Source: Candidatus Fermentithermobacillaceae bacterium (GTDB taxonomy: Bacteria; Bacillota; Sulfobacillia; Fermentithermobacillales; DUSS01). From it: a stretch of DNA of 64,000 nt. The position numbers and the translations under genes are program-made. The notes beneath the pieces were generated by a model that ran no database searches, had not been told where the DNA came from, and worked only from the letters and a program-made list of their open reading frames with translations. The stretch is taken from the NCBI GenBank assembly GCA_014896535.1, contig JADBKE010000019.1:1-64000 (forward strand), read 5' to 3'. This document shows, in pieces, positions 44,515-53,817 of this stretch (positions within the stretch are counted from its first letter, which is position 1; each line of letters starts with the position of its first letter).

Positions 44515-44913
44515 GTGATAAAGAAGATCGATCACCTGGGGATAGCTGTAAACGATATGAAACAGGCTGCGGAGGACTTTGCCCGGGCTTTCGGTATCGT
44601 ACTTGGAGGAGAAGAAGAAGTCCCTTCCCAGAAAGTGAAGGTTGGCTTTTTGCAAGTGGGCGAGGTGCGGCTTGAACTTCTTCAGCCGCTGGAAGCGGAC
44701 AGCCCAGTCGGGAAGTTCCTATCATCCCGCGGAGAGGGCTTTCACCACATAGCTTTTGAGGTAGATGACATCGAAAGCGACCTCAGGAAGGCGGAAAGCG
44801 CCGGGTTGACCCTCGTAGACAAGACGCCGAGGTCCGGCGCTCATGGTACGAAGGTTGCGTTCATCCATCCCAAGAGCACCCACGGTCTTCTGGTGGAGCT
44901 CGTGCAGAAGTGA
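44515..44913 (+). CDS. mce: Methylmalonyl-CoA epimerase
   Basis: About 132 residues of the vicinal-oxygen-chelate fold: IDHLGIAVNDM, VGFLQVGEVRLELL, FHHIAFEVDDIESD and HGLLVELVQ supply the metal-binding His and Glu. It swaps the R and S forms of methylmalonyl-CoA. A GTG at 44515 with GGAGGTGG six bases upstream. The neighbour upstream is the mutase subunit, confirming the pathway. Confidence 0.93.
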   Translation: MIKKIDHLGIAVNDMKQAAEDFARAFGIVLGGEEEVPSQKVKVGFLQVGEVRLELLQPLEADSPVGKFLSSRGEGFHHIAFEVDDIESDLRKAESAGLTLVDKTPRSGAHGTKVAFIHPKSTHGLLVELVQK

Positions 44914-45060
44914 CAAAGGCACGCGAAGTCCAGGGGCTCTTATTCCAGCGAAAGCTTCGTGGTCTTTTCGCGGAAGCTAAGAGGAAATGACGTCTCCGAG
45001 TGAGAATAATGTAAATGAGAGGCTGTCTCAGGCCCAACGAAACCCTAAGGGGGCTCGGGG

Positions 45061-45255
45061 ATGGAAAGACCACCCAGGATCGTGGAGTACATCTGTCTGG
45101 TGTGCGGAGCTCAGGGGACGGGAAAGATCGATGAGAGTGATTCGGAAACCATAGAGAACGGGGGCGGGAAACCGCTCTGCTGTCCCAGGTGCGGAAGCCC
45201 GGTGAAGACGGTGGAGAGAGGACCCGCCCCTCAAGTTGAAACGGTGGCACGATAA
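45061..45255 (+). CDS. Small zinc-ribbon protein of unknown function
   Basis: 64 residues with two CxxC pairs (CLVCGAQG and CCPRCGSP) that can hold one zinc. ATG after GGGGCTCGGGG, a poor ribosome site. A strong terminator follows nine bases after the stop, which supports a real transcription unit. No family or function recognised; it precedes the division cluster. Confidence 0.55.
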   Translation: MERPPRIVEYICLVCGAQGTGKIDESDSETIENGGGKPLCCPRCGSPVKTVERGPAPQVETVAR

Positions 45256-45263
45256 ATGCCTGG

Positions 45264-45304
45264 CGGTCGGAGGATGCGGAAAATATCTCCTCCGACCGTT
45301 TTTT
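45264..45304 (+). terminator. Strong intrinsic terminator before the mraZ leader
   Basis: Eleven-bp arms CGGTCGGAGGA and TCCTCCGACCG followed by TTTTTT. It closes the zinc-ribbon unit and insulates the division cluster. Confidence 0.9.
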
Positions 45305-45482
45305 GTTCCTCCGCTAAAGGCAATGCCGCACAAGGATGCAGACCGTGCGGTATGGTGACGGTGTCAACAACGGTGCCGGGTAGCGCCCGGTAACCCCGGA
45401 TACCACCGAGCAACATCCCCCGACCGGCCAACAGGTGGACAGAAACGCGCCACTTCGGTCGTCTCCCGACGTTTTGGAATTT

Positions 45483-45525
45483 GAAAAATCTCGGGAGATC
45501 CCCCTTCACGTGAGGAGGATTTTTC
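45483..45525 (+). repeat. Inverted repeat in the mraZ leader
   Basis: Perfect 8-base arms GAAAAATC (45483-45490) and GATTTTTC (45518-45525) enclose a 27-base loop containing TGAGGAGG. The A-rich arm then T-rich arm could act as a terminator-like hairpin or a protein site. The 45305-45482 stretch before it holds nothing I recognise. Confidence 0.45.
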
Positions 45526-45550
45526 ATTGCAGTGGCGAATGTAGGCATCG

Positions 45551-45580
45551 AATGGAGTGAAGTGGGGTAAAGTGGCACAA
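45551..45580 (+). promoter_or_regulatory. Putative MraZ operator: three 10-bp TGG repeats
   Basis: AATGGAGTGA, AGTGGGGTAA and AGTGGCACAA stand in a row, placing TGG exactly every 10 bases across the mraZ ribosome site and start. MraZ represses its own operon in other bacteria by binding direct repeats of TGGGN with 5-base spacers (10-bp period). The match in period and place is direct; binding is inferred. Confidence 0.6.
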
Positions 45581-46009
45581 CCTTCGTTCGTGGGGGAGTA
45601 CCAGCATACGCTGGACGACAAAGGGAGAGTAGCTCTCCCGGCGCGTTTCAGGGAGTCGCTGGGTCCCAAGTTCATACTGGCAAGGGGCCTCGACGACTGC
45701 CTTTTCATCTACCCCTTGGACGAATGGGAAAGACTCGTCGACAGGCTGAAATCGATCCCGATCAGCCAGAGCGATTTCCGGGCATTTGCCAGGTACTTCC
45801 TGGCCGGCGCCGTCGAGGTGGAACCTGACAAACAAGGCAGGTTTGTCCTCCCTTCACACCTGCGGGAGTACGCCGGCTTAACGAAGGAAGTATCCATACT
45901 CGGTGTGGGGAACAGACTCGAGATCTGGGACAGGGCGAAGTGGGAGGAAATGAAGGCAAAGATACATCGGGAGTTTGCAAAGCTGGCGGAAACCGTTACG
46001 GCAATCTAA
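45572..46009 (+). CDS. mraZ: Transcriptional regulator MraZ
   Basis: About 145 residues with two SpoVT/AbrB-like repeats: EYQHTLDDKGRVALPARFR and VEPDKQGRFVLPSHLREY. It forms ring-shaped DNA-binding oligomers and controls the division and wall operon it heads. I choose the GTG at 45572; a GTG at 45557 would add five residues. First gene of the division cluster that runs to sigE. Confidence 0.94.
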   Translation: MAQPSFVGEYQHTLDDKGRVALPARFRESLGPKFILARGLDDCLFIYPLDEWERLVDRLKSIPISQSDFRAFARYFLAGAVEVEPDKQGRFVLPSHLREYAGLTKEVSILGVGNRLEIWDRAKWEEMKAKIHREFAKLAETVTAI

Positions 46010-46167
46010 GCCGGTTCTTGTGGCAAAGAGACAAGCCTTCAGGTTCTACTGCAAAAGATGAAATTGCTCTAAGGCCTTGTAGTTCGAGGGAGGCGTGCGC
46101 CTGCCTCTTACTATCTAAGGCGGAAGTTTCCAACAAGGGCGTCGGGCCTCAGAAAGGGAGGAGCGCG

Positions 46168-47079
46168 GTGAGTCTCGTAGGCGGCGAGTTAGGGGAAGGC
46201 GCCCTCCACGTTCCCGTGATGGTGGAGGAAGTCCTGGCTAAGCTCGTCCGGGGGACGGAGAGCGCGATCCTGGACTGCACGGTGGGAGAAGGCGGACACG
46301 CCCTCCGGATTCTAGAGAGGTCCAAGTGCTTCCTGGTGGGCATCGATAAGGACGAGCAACTCCTGGAAGTCGCGAGGAAGCGACTGGTGCGTTACGTAGG
46401 GCGCTTCTTCTTAACCAAGGCCGATTTCCGTGAGGCCCGGTCGGTACTGGCCCTGATTGGCATACCCCGGGTGGACGGAGTTCTCTTCGATCTCGGAGTA
46501 TCCCTGAGGCAGCTCGCGGACCCATCCAGAGGGTTTACGTACTGGGGGGACGCGCCGCTGGACATGAGGATGGATAGAACCGGGTCCCTGACGGCGGCGG
46601 ACCTGCTCGAGACCTGTACTGAGGAGGAGCTCGAGCGCATCCTGCGGGAGTACGGTGAAGAGAAATACGCCCGATCCATTGCCCGTCTGATAGTGGCCGA
46701 ACGGGAGAGGCGACCTCTGCGGACAGCTCGCGACCTCGTGGAGCTCATTTACCAGGCGATTCCGGCAAGGGCGAGGAGAACGGGCGGGCACCCCGCGAGA
46801 AGGACGTTCCAGGCACTGAGGATAGCGGTAAACCGCGAGTTAGAAGGCCTTGACCGGGCTATCGAAATGGCGTTTTACCTTACGAAGCCCGGGGGCAGGG
46901 TGGTCGTCTTGAGCTATCACTCTCTTGAGGACCGCGTAGCAAAGAGCGTTTTCAGGCGCATGGAAGCGGCTGGAATCGCTTCGATTCTGGAAAGAAAGCC
47001 TTTGACACCGACAAGAGCGGAGAGAGAGCGGAATCCGAGATCGAGAAGTGCCAAGCTTCGCGCAGCGGCCCTGATCTGA
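46168..47079 (+). CDS. rsmH: 16S rRNA (cytosine-1402-N4)-methyltransferase RsmH
   Basis: About 303 residues. HVPVMVEEVLAKL, AdoMet site LDCTVGEGGHALRIL, LFDLGVSLRQLADPSRGF, PLDMRMDR and the C-terminal LSYHSLEDR. It methylates N4 of C1402 in the decoding centre. A GTG at 46168 follows GGGAGGAG. Standard second gene of the mraZ cluster. Confidence 0.95.
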   Translation: MSLVGGELGEGALHVPVMVEEVLAKLVRGTESAILDCTVGEGGHALRILERSKCFLVGIDKDEQLLEVARKRLVRYVGRFFLTKADFREARSVLALIGIPRVDGVLFDLGVSLRQLADPSRGFTYWGDAPLDMRMDRTGSLTAADLLETCTEEELERILREYGEEKYARSIARLIVAERERRPLRTARDLVELIYQAIPARARRTGGHPARRTFQALRIAVNRELEGLDRAIEMAFYLTKPGGRVVVLSYHSLEDRVAKSVFRRMEAAGIASILERKPLTPTRAERERNPRSRSAKLRAAALI

Positions 47080-47186
47080 GATGAAATGAACTCGGCCGGC
47101 GGCCATCGTCACCCGGTTCTTTCGCAGGAGAGATTTCCGACCGGGTCCGGTAAAGGGAGAAAAGGGAGCTCAGGGAGGAAAGAGCC

Positions 47187-47657
47187 ATGATACGCAACGT
47201 TACTATTGAGGCAGCACCTGCCCGCGCCCGGCGACGGGGGAGGACGACCGGACTCCCAATCGAGGCAGTTGGCATCCTGTATCTGGTCGTGGCCGTCCTA
47301 TTTGGGCTCATGCTGGTGTGGCAGCCGGCAAATCTCGCCAACCTCGCTCACCGGGCAAGGGAGTTGGAGCGGCAGGTAGAGGCCTTAAAGGTTGAGAACC
47401 ACAGCCTCAAGGCCGAACTCTCAAGGCTTGAGTCCCTTTCCTACGTGGAATCCGTAGCCAAGACGAAACTGGGAATGGTAGAACCACCCCAGGTCAAGAC
47501 CGCAGCTGTTGTGGCACTCGATACGGGCGATTTCGGTGCGAGCTCCGGGGCGATCGCGGAAGCGACCAACCGCAAGCCCGAGGGCATAATGGGGATCGTT
47601 CAGCGCATAGCTGAGATCTTTGGGGGACGCGGGGTCGAAGCTGGGGGTCGGAAGTAA
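47187..47657 (+). CDS. ftsL: Cell division protein FtsL
   Basis: 156 residues: short basic cytoplasmic part, one membrane helix (AVGILYLVVAVLFGLMLV) and a heptad-like coiled coil (RARELERQVEALKVENHSL) followed by the YVESVAKTKLGMVEP segment typical of FtsL/DivIC. It scaffolds the septal complex with DivIB. Position between rsmH and spoVD fits FtsL. The C-terminal 50 residues are variable. Confidence 0.85.
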   Translation: MIRNVTIEAAPARARRRGRTTGLPIEAVGILYLVVAVLFGLMLVWQPANLANLAHRARELERQVEALKVENHSLKAELSRLESLSYVESVAKTKLGMVEPPQVKTAAVVALDTGDFGASSGAIAEATNRKPEGIMGIVQRIAEIFGGRGVEAGGRK

Positions 47658-47674
47658 CACGGGAGAGGATAGAT

Positions 47675-49765
47675 TTGTCCACCAGAGGGCTCCTGGTACG
47701 AAAGAGGGTTATGTGGGTCTTCTTCGCCACGACCCTCATTTTTGTCTTGCTCCTCGGGAGGATCGGGTACATCCACTTCATCTGGTCTGATGAGCTCAGC
47801 AGAAAGGCTATGGATATGCGCACCCAGGATATCCCCATTCAGGCGCGACGCGGCACAATCTACGACAGAAACGGCCGTGAACTCGCATTCTCCATAGACG
47901 TGGAGTCGGTGTTCGCCATACCGTCGCAAGTGAAGGATCCCGAGGCTGCTGCCGAACAACTATCCCGCCTCCTTGGTACGAAGAAAGAAGTCATTCTGAA
48001 CAAACTAACGAGGAAAAGCTGTTATGAATGGATCAAGCGAAAAGTTCCAGACGAAATAGTCAAACAGATAAAAGCCCTCAGGATTCCGGGGATCGGGTTT
48101 ACCCAGGAGTCCCTCAGAGTGTTTCCCAAAGGCATGCTTCTGGCCAATGTCCTCGGCATCGCCGGCATAGACAACCAAGGTCTCGAAGGCTTGGAATTCC
48201 AGTACGACCAGGTGCTTGCAGGTAAGCCCGGGAAGTCTACCGTGGAAGTTGACGCCATAGGAGAGGCGATACCCGGTGCCGTCAAAGAATACGTGCCGCC
48301 TATCCCCGGCAAAAACCTCGTACTGACGGTGGATGAAGTGATCCAGTTCATCGCCGAGAGGGAGCTGGACAAAGCGGTCGCGAGCAGCCATGCAAAGGGC
48401 GGTGTAGTCATAGCGATGGACCCTTCCAACGGCGAAATCCTGGCCATGGCCGTGAGGCCCACATATGACCCCAACCGGTATGACGAATACCCTGCAGAAA
48501 ACCGACGTTTGATAGCCATCACCGACGCGTTTCCTCCCGGTTCTATGTTCAAGCCGATCACCCTTGCGGCGGCGTTAGAGTCGGGCGCCGTCAGCATGCA
48601 AGACACCTTCTACTGCCCTGGTTCTATCAGAGTCGACGATGAGATCTTGAACTGCTGGGGCCCAGCCCATGGGAGCCAGTCCACCGTCGAAATCGTTCAG
48701 AATTCGTGCAACGTCGGGTTCATAACCGTGGGATTGCGAACGGGGACGGATGCTTTTTATAAGTACCTCGAAGCTTTCAATCTGACCCGCCCTACCGGAA
48801 TCGACCTGCCGGGTGAGGGAACGGGAATCGTCCCTGCCAAGGAAGACGTCAAGCCGGTGGACCTCGCATGCATGTCTTTCGGGCAAACTCTCACGCTTAC
48901 CCCTCTTCAAGTGATCACCGCGATTTCTGCGATAGCCAACGGCGGAAACCTGGTGGTTCCCCACGTCGTCAAGGAGATCAGGGAAATCGATGGGACCGTC
49001 GCTCAGACGATGTCTTACCCGGTCAAGCGCATCATCTCCGAGAAGACGTCGGAAGAATTGAGGTTCGCGATGGAGCAGGTGGTTTCGAAAGGCACCGGGA
49101 AACAGGCCTACATTCCCGGCTACCGTGTGGCGGGGAAAACGGGGACTTCCAATAAAATCGTGGGCGGCAGGATCGCCGAAGGCAAATATATAGCTTCCTT
49201 CGTTGGATTCGCTCCGGCGAACGAGCCTCGCGTCGTTCTGCTGGTGATGATAGATGAGCCTCAGGGGGCCTATTGGGGAAGCCAGGTGGCGGCGCCGACC
49301 TTTGCGGCCATCATGAGGGATGTCCTGAGATATATGGGAGTCCCGCCCCAGGAAGAGCCCTCTGCGGAAGGAGAAAAACGGGTGACCGTCCCCGATGTCA
49401 GAGGGCTCGATGTGGCCATAGCTCATGGCGAACTGAAGAAGACGGGGCTTGTGGGTCTGAAGGAGGGCACGGGATCTAGGGTGATGGACCAGTCTCCACC
49501 CCCCGGGGTAAGCGTGAAAGAGGGAACCACGGTGATACTGTACACTGACGAGACCACGGAGAAGTCAGGTTTCGTGGAAGTTCCTTCCCTCATAGGGCTT
49601 ACTCTGACCCAGGCTAGGGAAAAATTAGCAGAGAGAGGGCTTCTCATGGGCGTGTCCGGCAGTGGTTTCGTGACGAGCCAGGACCCGCCGGCCGGAACCA
49701 GGGTTCCTCAGGGGACGATGGTCAAGGTAATCTTGCGGATGGATGTAGGCGCAACTAGCAGGTAA
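47675..49765 (+). CDS. spoVD: Class B penicillin-binding protein, SpoVD/PbpB type
   Basis: 696 residues. N-terminal membrane helix, dimerisation domain, transpeptidase with PPGSMFKPITLA (SxxK), QNSCNVG (SxN) and GKTGTSN (KTG), then two PASTA domains (VTVPDVRGLDVAIAHGELK and VEVPSLIGLTLTQAREKL). It cross-links septal or cortex peptidoglycan with its partner FtsW/SpoVE. Whether it serves vegetative division, sporulation or both cannot be told, as only one copy is in the cluster. TTG start after GGGAGAGGA. Confidence 0.93.
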   Translation: MSTRGLLVRKRVMWVFFATTLIFVLLLGRIGYIHFIWSDELSRKAMDMRTQDIPIQARRGTIYDRNGRELAFSIDVESVFAIPSQVKDPEAAAEQLSRLLGTKKEVILNKLTRKSCYEWIKRKVPDEIVKQIKALRIPGIGFTQESLRVFPKGMLLANVLGIAGIDNQGLEGLEFQYDQVLAGKPGKSTVEVDAIGEAIPGAVKEYVPPIPGKNLVLTVDEVIQFIAERELDKAVASSHAKGGVVIAMDPSNGEILAMAVRPTYDPNRYDEYPAENRRLIAITDAFPPGSMFKPITLAAALESGAVSMQDTFYCPGSIRVDDEILNCWGPAHGSQSTVEIVQNSCNVGFITVGLRTGTDAFYKYLEAFNLTRPTGIDLPGEGTGIVPAKEDVKPVDLACMSFGQTLTLTPLQVITAISAIANGGNLVVPHVVKEIREIDGTVAQTMSYPVKRIISEKTSEELRFAMEQVVSKGTGKQAYIPGYRVAGKTGTSNKIVGGRIAEGKYIASFVGFAPANEPRVVLLVMIDEPQGAYWGSQVAAPTFAAIMRDVLRYMGVPPQEEPSAEGEKRVTVPDVRGLDVAIAHGELKKTGLVGLKEGTGSRVMDQSPPPGVSVKEGTTVILYTDETTEKSGFVEVPSLIGLTLTQAREKLAERGLLMGVSGSGFVTSQDPPAGTRVPQGTMVKVILRMDVGATSR

Positions 49766-49847
49766 ATCCGTTGCCCGTCGTCGAAATAGGGTGCAAGGAG
49801 GACGCCTGGGCATCGGCCCATGACGGCGCTGATTTCATGACGGGGAC

Positions 49848-51386
49848 GTGAGAGGCAGGTGCGTCGGGTTGCTTCTCTCGGAGATCGCTTCGGGGATAAG
49901 CGGAGTTGAGGTGTTGAAGGACGCGCAGGTGACCGGGGTGTCGTACGACTCGCGGAGAGTGAAGCCCGGAGACCTCTTCGTGGCGATAAAGGGTTTTCGC
50001 TTCGATGGTCACGATTTCTTGGAAGATGCCCTCCGGAAAGGTGCCACGGCCGTCCTGGTGGAGAAAGGAAGGGAGCTCCCGGTTGTCGCGGCGGGCGTGG
50101 CCCTGGCTGAGGATACGAGGTTAGCCCTGGCCGGCGTATCTGCGGCCTTTTACGGACATCCATCGAGAAATCTGACCGTCATAGGTGTAACCGGGACCAA
50201 GGGGAAAACCACCACAACTCACTTAATCCGGAACGTGCTGCGCCAGGCCGGGATCGACACGGGTCTTGTTGGAACGGTCCACAACCTGGTGGGGGACGAA
50301 GTGCTGCCGGTAGTTCACACTACCCCGGAGGCTCCCGAGCTTCAGTCTCTCCTGGCGCGGATGGTTTCGGCCGGCTGTTCTGCGGTAGTCATGGAAGTTT
50401 CCTCTCACGCCTTAGTCCTCCACAGGGTGGCCCAGACCGCGTTCGACGTGGCTGTCCTGACCAACATCGGCAGGGACCACCTGGACTTTCATCCGTCGTT
50501 TGAAGATTATCTAGAAGCCAAGAAAAAGCTTTTTCGCATGTTGGGGGAGTCCCACCCGGGTCATCCTCCCGAGAGAAAATTCTCGGTTGTGAACCTGGAT
50601 GACCCCGAGTCGAGCGGTTTCATCGAGAGCTCCCCCGTTCGCTGCGTTACTTTTGGAATCAAGAAAGAAGCGACGGTAAGGGGTTGCGATATCTCGCTGC
50701 AACCAGCGGCGACCGAGTTTTCCCTGGTCGTAGGCGCTCGCAGTCTGCGTGTTCGTCTTTCTATGCCCGGGAGATTCAACGTGTACAATGCTCTGGCGGC
50801 TGCTTCCGTGGCCCACGGAATGGGTATCGACTTGGAGACCGTAGCTTGTGCCCTGGAGAACTCCACAAGCGTCCGGGGTCGGGCTGAAGTGGTGGACGAG
50901 GGCCAGCCGTTCACCGTGCTCGTGGACTACGCGCACACTCCTGACAGCCTCGAAAACGTTCTCGAAATGATAAGGGAAACCTCAAACGGAGAAGTCATCG
51001 TCATCTTCGGATGCGGCGGGGATCGCGACAGAGGCAAACGTCCTTTGATGGGCAAGGTCGCCGCCACCTTGGCGGACCACGTCATACTTACCAGCGATAA
51101 CCCCAGGTCCGAAGAGCCCGAAGCCATTATCGAGGAAATCGAGGGCGGTGTGCTTGAAGCCGTGAGATGCTCAGCGGGCCGCGCTCGTCTTAAAGATTAC
51201 CGCAAGATCGTCAGCAGGTTTGATGCAATCAAAGAGGGAATACGCATGGCCCGCCCCGGCGACGTCGTGCTCATTGCAGGGAAAGGTCATGAGACTTATC
51301 AGGTATTCAAAGACAGAACCGTCGCTTTCGACGACGTGGCGGTATCCCGGCAGATTTTGCGAGAGTCGATGGAGAGATCGAGATGA
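49848..51386 (+). CDS. murE: UDP-MurNAc-tripeptide synthetase MurE (meso-DAP type)
   Basis: About 512 residues. ATP loop VTGTKGKTTTTHLI, EVSSHALVLHRV, and DNPRSEEPE, which marks enzymes adding meso-diaminopimelate. Its substrate UDP-MurNAc-L-Ala-D-Glu requires MurC and MurD, whose genes are broken or missing in this cluster. GTG start with a modest site (GACGGGGAC). Stop overlaps murF start by four bases. Confidence 0.95.
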   Translation: MRGRCVGLLLSEIASGISGVEVLKDAQVTGVSYDSRRVKPGDLFVAIKGFRFDGHDFLEDALRKGATAVLVEKGRELPVVAAGVALAEDTRLALAGVSAAFYGHPSRNLTVIGVTGTKGKTTTTHLIRNVLRQAGIDTGLVGTVHNLVGDEVLPVVHTTPEAPELQSLLARMVSAGCSAVVMEVSSHALVLHRVAQTAFDVAVLTNIGRDHLDFHPSFEDYLEAKKKLFRMLGESHPGHPPERKFSVVNLDDPESSGFIESSPVRCVTFGIKKEATVRGCDISLQPAATEFSLVVGARSLRVRLSMPGRFNVYNALAAASVAHGMGIDLETVACALENSTSVRGRAEVVDEGQPFTVLVDYAHTPDSLENVLEMIRETSNGEVIVIFGCGGDRDRGKRPLMGKVAATLADHVILTSDNPRSEEPEAIIEEIEGGVLEAVRCSAGRARLKDYRKIVSRFDAIKEGIRMARPGDVVLIAGKGHETYQVFKDRTVAFDDVAVSRQILRESMERSR

Positions 51387-52798
51387 AAGAGATTTCCGTG
51401 GAAAAAATAGTCCAGGTTACCCGCGGGGTTTTGATCCGGGGAGACCCGTTGCAGCGGGTCACGGGCGTGACGGTGGATTCCAGATGTGTGGCGGAAGGAA
51501 ACCTGTTCTGCGCCATCAAGGGTGAAAAAGCAGACGGCCACGACTACGTGCTGGATGCCTTTTCAAAAGGAGCGGTAGCTTCTCTCGTATCGAAAGAGGT
51601 TGAGGTCCCTTCCGACTTTTCGCCGCAAAAGGCCCTCATTCTGGTACCCGACACGGTGAAGGCGCTGGGAGATCTCGCCCGTTTCTATCTGGACTCGCTC
51701 GATGTTACGGTCATCGGCGTGACGGGAAGCGTGGGGAAGACCAGCACCAAAGACATGATTTACTCGGTCTTGCGGAAGCGGTTCCGCGTGGGGAAGAATC
51801 CGGGAAACCTTAATTCCGACATAGGCCTGTGCCTGGCGGCCTTCCAGCTCGACCCCGGCATCGAAATCGCCGTCCTCGAAATGGCCATGAGGGCGGTGGG
51901 GGAGATAAAGTACCTGGCTTCTATCGCTCGTCCCACTTACGGGGTCCTGACGGACATTTCCCAGTCTCACATCGGCGTGGTTGGAAGCCTCGAGAAGATA
52001 GCGAGAGGAAAAGCCGAGCTCATCGAGGCGCTGCCCGCGGACGGAATTGCCTTCCTCAACGGCGACAACTCCCTGATCCGCGAGGTGACCGCCGGGGTCA
52101 CGTGCAGGAAAGTTTTCTACGGGTTCGGACCGGATTGCCAGTACAGGGCCGAAGGAGTCACCATCCTCGGGGAGGAAGGGGCCGCTTTTACCCTGCGATA
52201 TCCGGGTGGCGAGATTCGGGCGAAGATCCCCGTTCCCGGAAGACACCAGGTGCAAAACGCCCTTTGCGCAGCTGCGGTAGGGTTCGAACTGGGCATGACG
52301 TCCGGCGAGGTGGTGAGCGGTCTTGGGGACGCAAGTCTTTCGGGTATGCGGACGGCGCTGACGCACGCGGGACGGCTCACCATTCTGGATGACTCTTACA
52401 ATTCCAGCCCTGTGTCGTGCAAAGCTGCGCTGGACCTCCTTTGCGAATTGCCGGGGGAGAGGAAGGTTGCGATCCTCGGTGACATGCTGGAACTCGGCGA
52501 ATGGGCACCGGAGGCCCACCGGGAAGTGGGCCGGTACGCTGCCGGCAGGGTTGACGTCCTAGTGACTCAGGGAGATCTGGCCCGGTACATCGCCGACGGC
52601 GCCATTGAAGCCTCGGGCTTGGTCGGGCGGGCAACCGAAGTTACCTGGGTTCCCGACAGGGAGTCGGCTCGGAGGTTTCTCGCGGGATCCCTGAAAGCCG
52701 GTGATGTGGTGCTGGTCAAAGCTTCTCGCGCTATGAAGTTCGAGGAGTACGTGGAGTTCTTGAAGGCCAAGGGTCGGGAGATGGGCGCCGATGAATAG
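51383..52798 (+). CDS. murF: UDP-MurNAc-tripeptide D-Ala-D-Ala ligase MurF
   Basis: 471 residues. ATP loop VTGSVGKTSTKDMI, NLNSDIGLCLAAF and ILDDSYNSSPVSCKAALD. It finishes the UDP-MurNAc-pentapeptide. Overlaps murE at its start and mraY at its end, so the three are translationally coupled. Confidence 0.95.
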   Translation: MKEISVEKIVQVTRGVLIRGDPLQRVTGVTVDSRCVAEGNLFCAIKGEKADGHDYVLDAFSKGAVASLVSKEVEVPSDFSPQKALILVPDTVKALGDLARFYLDSLDVTVIGVTGSVGKTSTKDMIYSVLRKRFRVGKNPGNLNSDIGLCLAAFQLDPGIEIAVLEMAMRAVGEIKYLASIARPTYGVLTDISQSHIGVVGSLEKIARGKAELIEALPADGIAFLNGDNSLIREVTAGVTCRKVFYGFGPDCQYRAEGVTILGEEGAAFTLRYPGGEIRAKIPVPGRHQVQNALCAAAVGFELGMTSGEVVSGLGDASLSGMRTALTHAGRLTILDDSYNSSPVSCKAALDLLCELPGERKVAILGDMLELGEWAPEAHREVGRYAAGRVDVLVTQGDLARYIADGAIEASGLVGRATEVTWVPDRESARRFLAGSLKAGDVVLVKASRAMKFEEYVEFLKAKGREMGADE

Positions 52799-53777
52799 CG
52801 GTCTCGTCTACGGCATCGAAGTTCTCGCCGGCTTTGCGGTATCAGTGGCAATCGGGCATGCGTTCGTGCCCTACATCAAGCGTTTGAAGATCGGTCAGCA
52901 CATCAGGGGGGAAGGTCCTCGAGCTCACTTCAAGAAGGCCGGGACTCCCACGATGGGTGGGGTGATCTTCCTCCTCGGAACTCTGGTTCCCGCGATTGCA
53001 GAGGGGTTTTTCGGGCTCCTCGGGCGCGACGCTTGGCTGGCAATCGGGGTCTTTTTCGCTTTTGGACTCATAGGTTTCATCGATGACTGGAGGAAATTCC
53101 GGCTGGGTCGTTCTCTTGGATTGAGAGCTCGGGAAAAGATGGGCCTTGCGATTCTCGCGGCGGCGGTGTTTCTCTACATCTGGCGGACGGGAGGAGGCTC
53201 TAGCGACGTCATCGTTCCGGTGATAAACCGTGTGGTACACCTGGGCGCTTTGTACCCCGTTTTCGGCGTTCTCGTGATGGTGGGTTCTTCCAACGCTATG
53301 AACCTCACTGACGGACTGGACGGGCTTGCGGCAGGGGTATCTGCTATAGGGCTTGCCGCGCTTTCCCGGGTGGCCCTGGCCAAGGCAGCATTGAACGGGG
53401 CCGGAGGGCTTGAGCACCTGGCACCCACCGCCATCGGGGCGATTCTGGGCTTTCTCGTGTATAACCGTCACCCGGCCAAGATATTCATGGGCGACACGGG
53501 CTCGCTGGCTCTGGGGGCGTTGCTTGCGGCCTTCGGAATCCTCACAAAGACCGAGCTTTTGCTGCTATTTTTCGCCGGCGTCCCGGTGGTGGAGACTCTT
53601 TCCGTAATCGCACAGGTCATTTCGTTCCAGCTCTTCGGCCGGCGCATATTCAAGATGAGCCCGCTGCACCATCACTTTGAGCTTCTGGGATGGCCGGAGG
53701 TAAAAGTGGTAAGGACTTTCTGGCTGGCTCAAGCTCTTCTGGCTGCCGCCGGAATATGGGTGATGACGCTCGTGTGA
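52791..53777 (+). CDS. mraY: Phospho-MurNAc-pentapeptide transferase MraY
   Basis: 328 residues with about ten membrane helices. Catalytic motifs GFIDDWRK, MNLTDGLDGLAAG, FMGDTGSLALGA and PLHHHFELLGWPEVKVV. It makes lipid I at the membrane. murD normally follows; here only 40 bases separate it from the ftsW/spoVE gene. Confidence 0.96.
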   Translation: MNSGLVYGIEVLAGFAVSVAIGHAFVPYIKRLKIGQHIRGEGPRAHFKKAGTPTMGGVIFLLGTLVPAIAEGFFGLLGRDAWLAIGVFFAFGLIGFIDDWRKFRLGRSLGLRAREKMGLAILAAAVFLYIWRTGGGSSDVIVPVINRVVHLGALYPVFGVLVMVGSSNAMNLTDGLDGLAAGVSAIGLAALSRVALAKAALNGAGGLEHLAPTAIGAILGFLVYNRHPAKIFMGDTGSLALGALLAAFGILTKTELLLLFFAGVPVVETLSVIAQVISFQLFGRRIFKMSPLHHHFELLGWPEVKVVRTFWLAQALLAAAGIWVMTLV

Positions 53778-53817
53778 GAAATCAGTAAGACGTCTTCGGG
53801 AGGTTCTTCGGGCTTCC

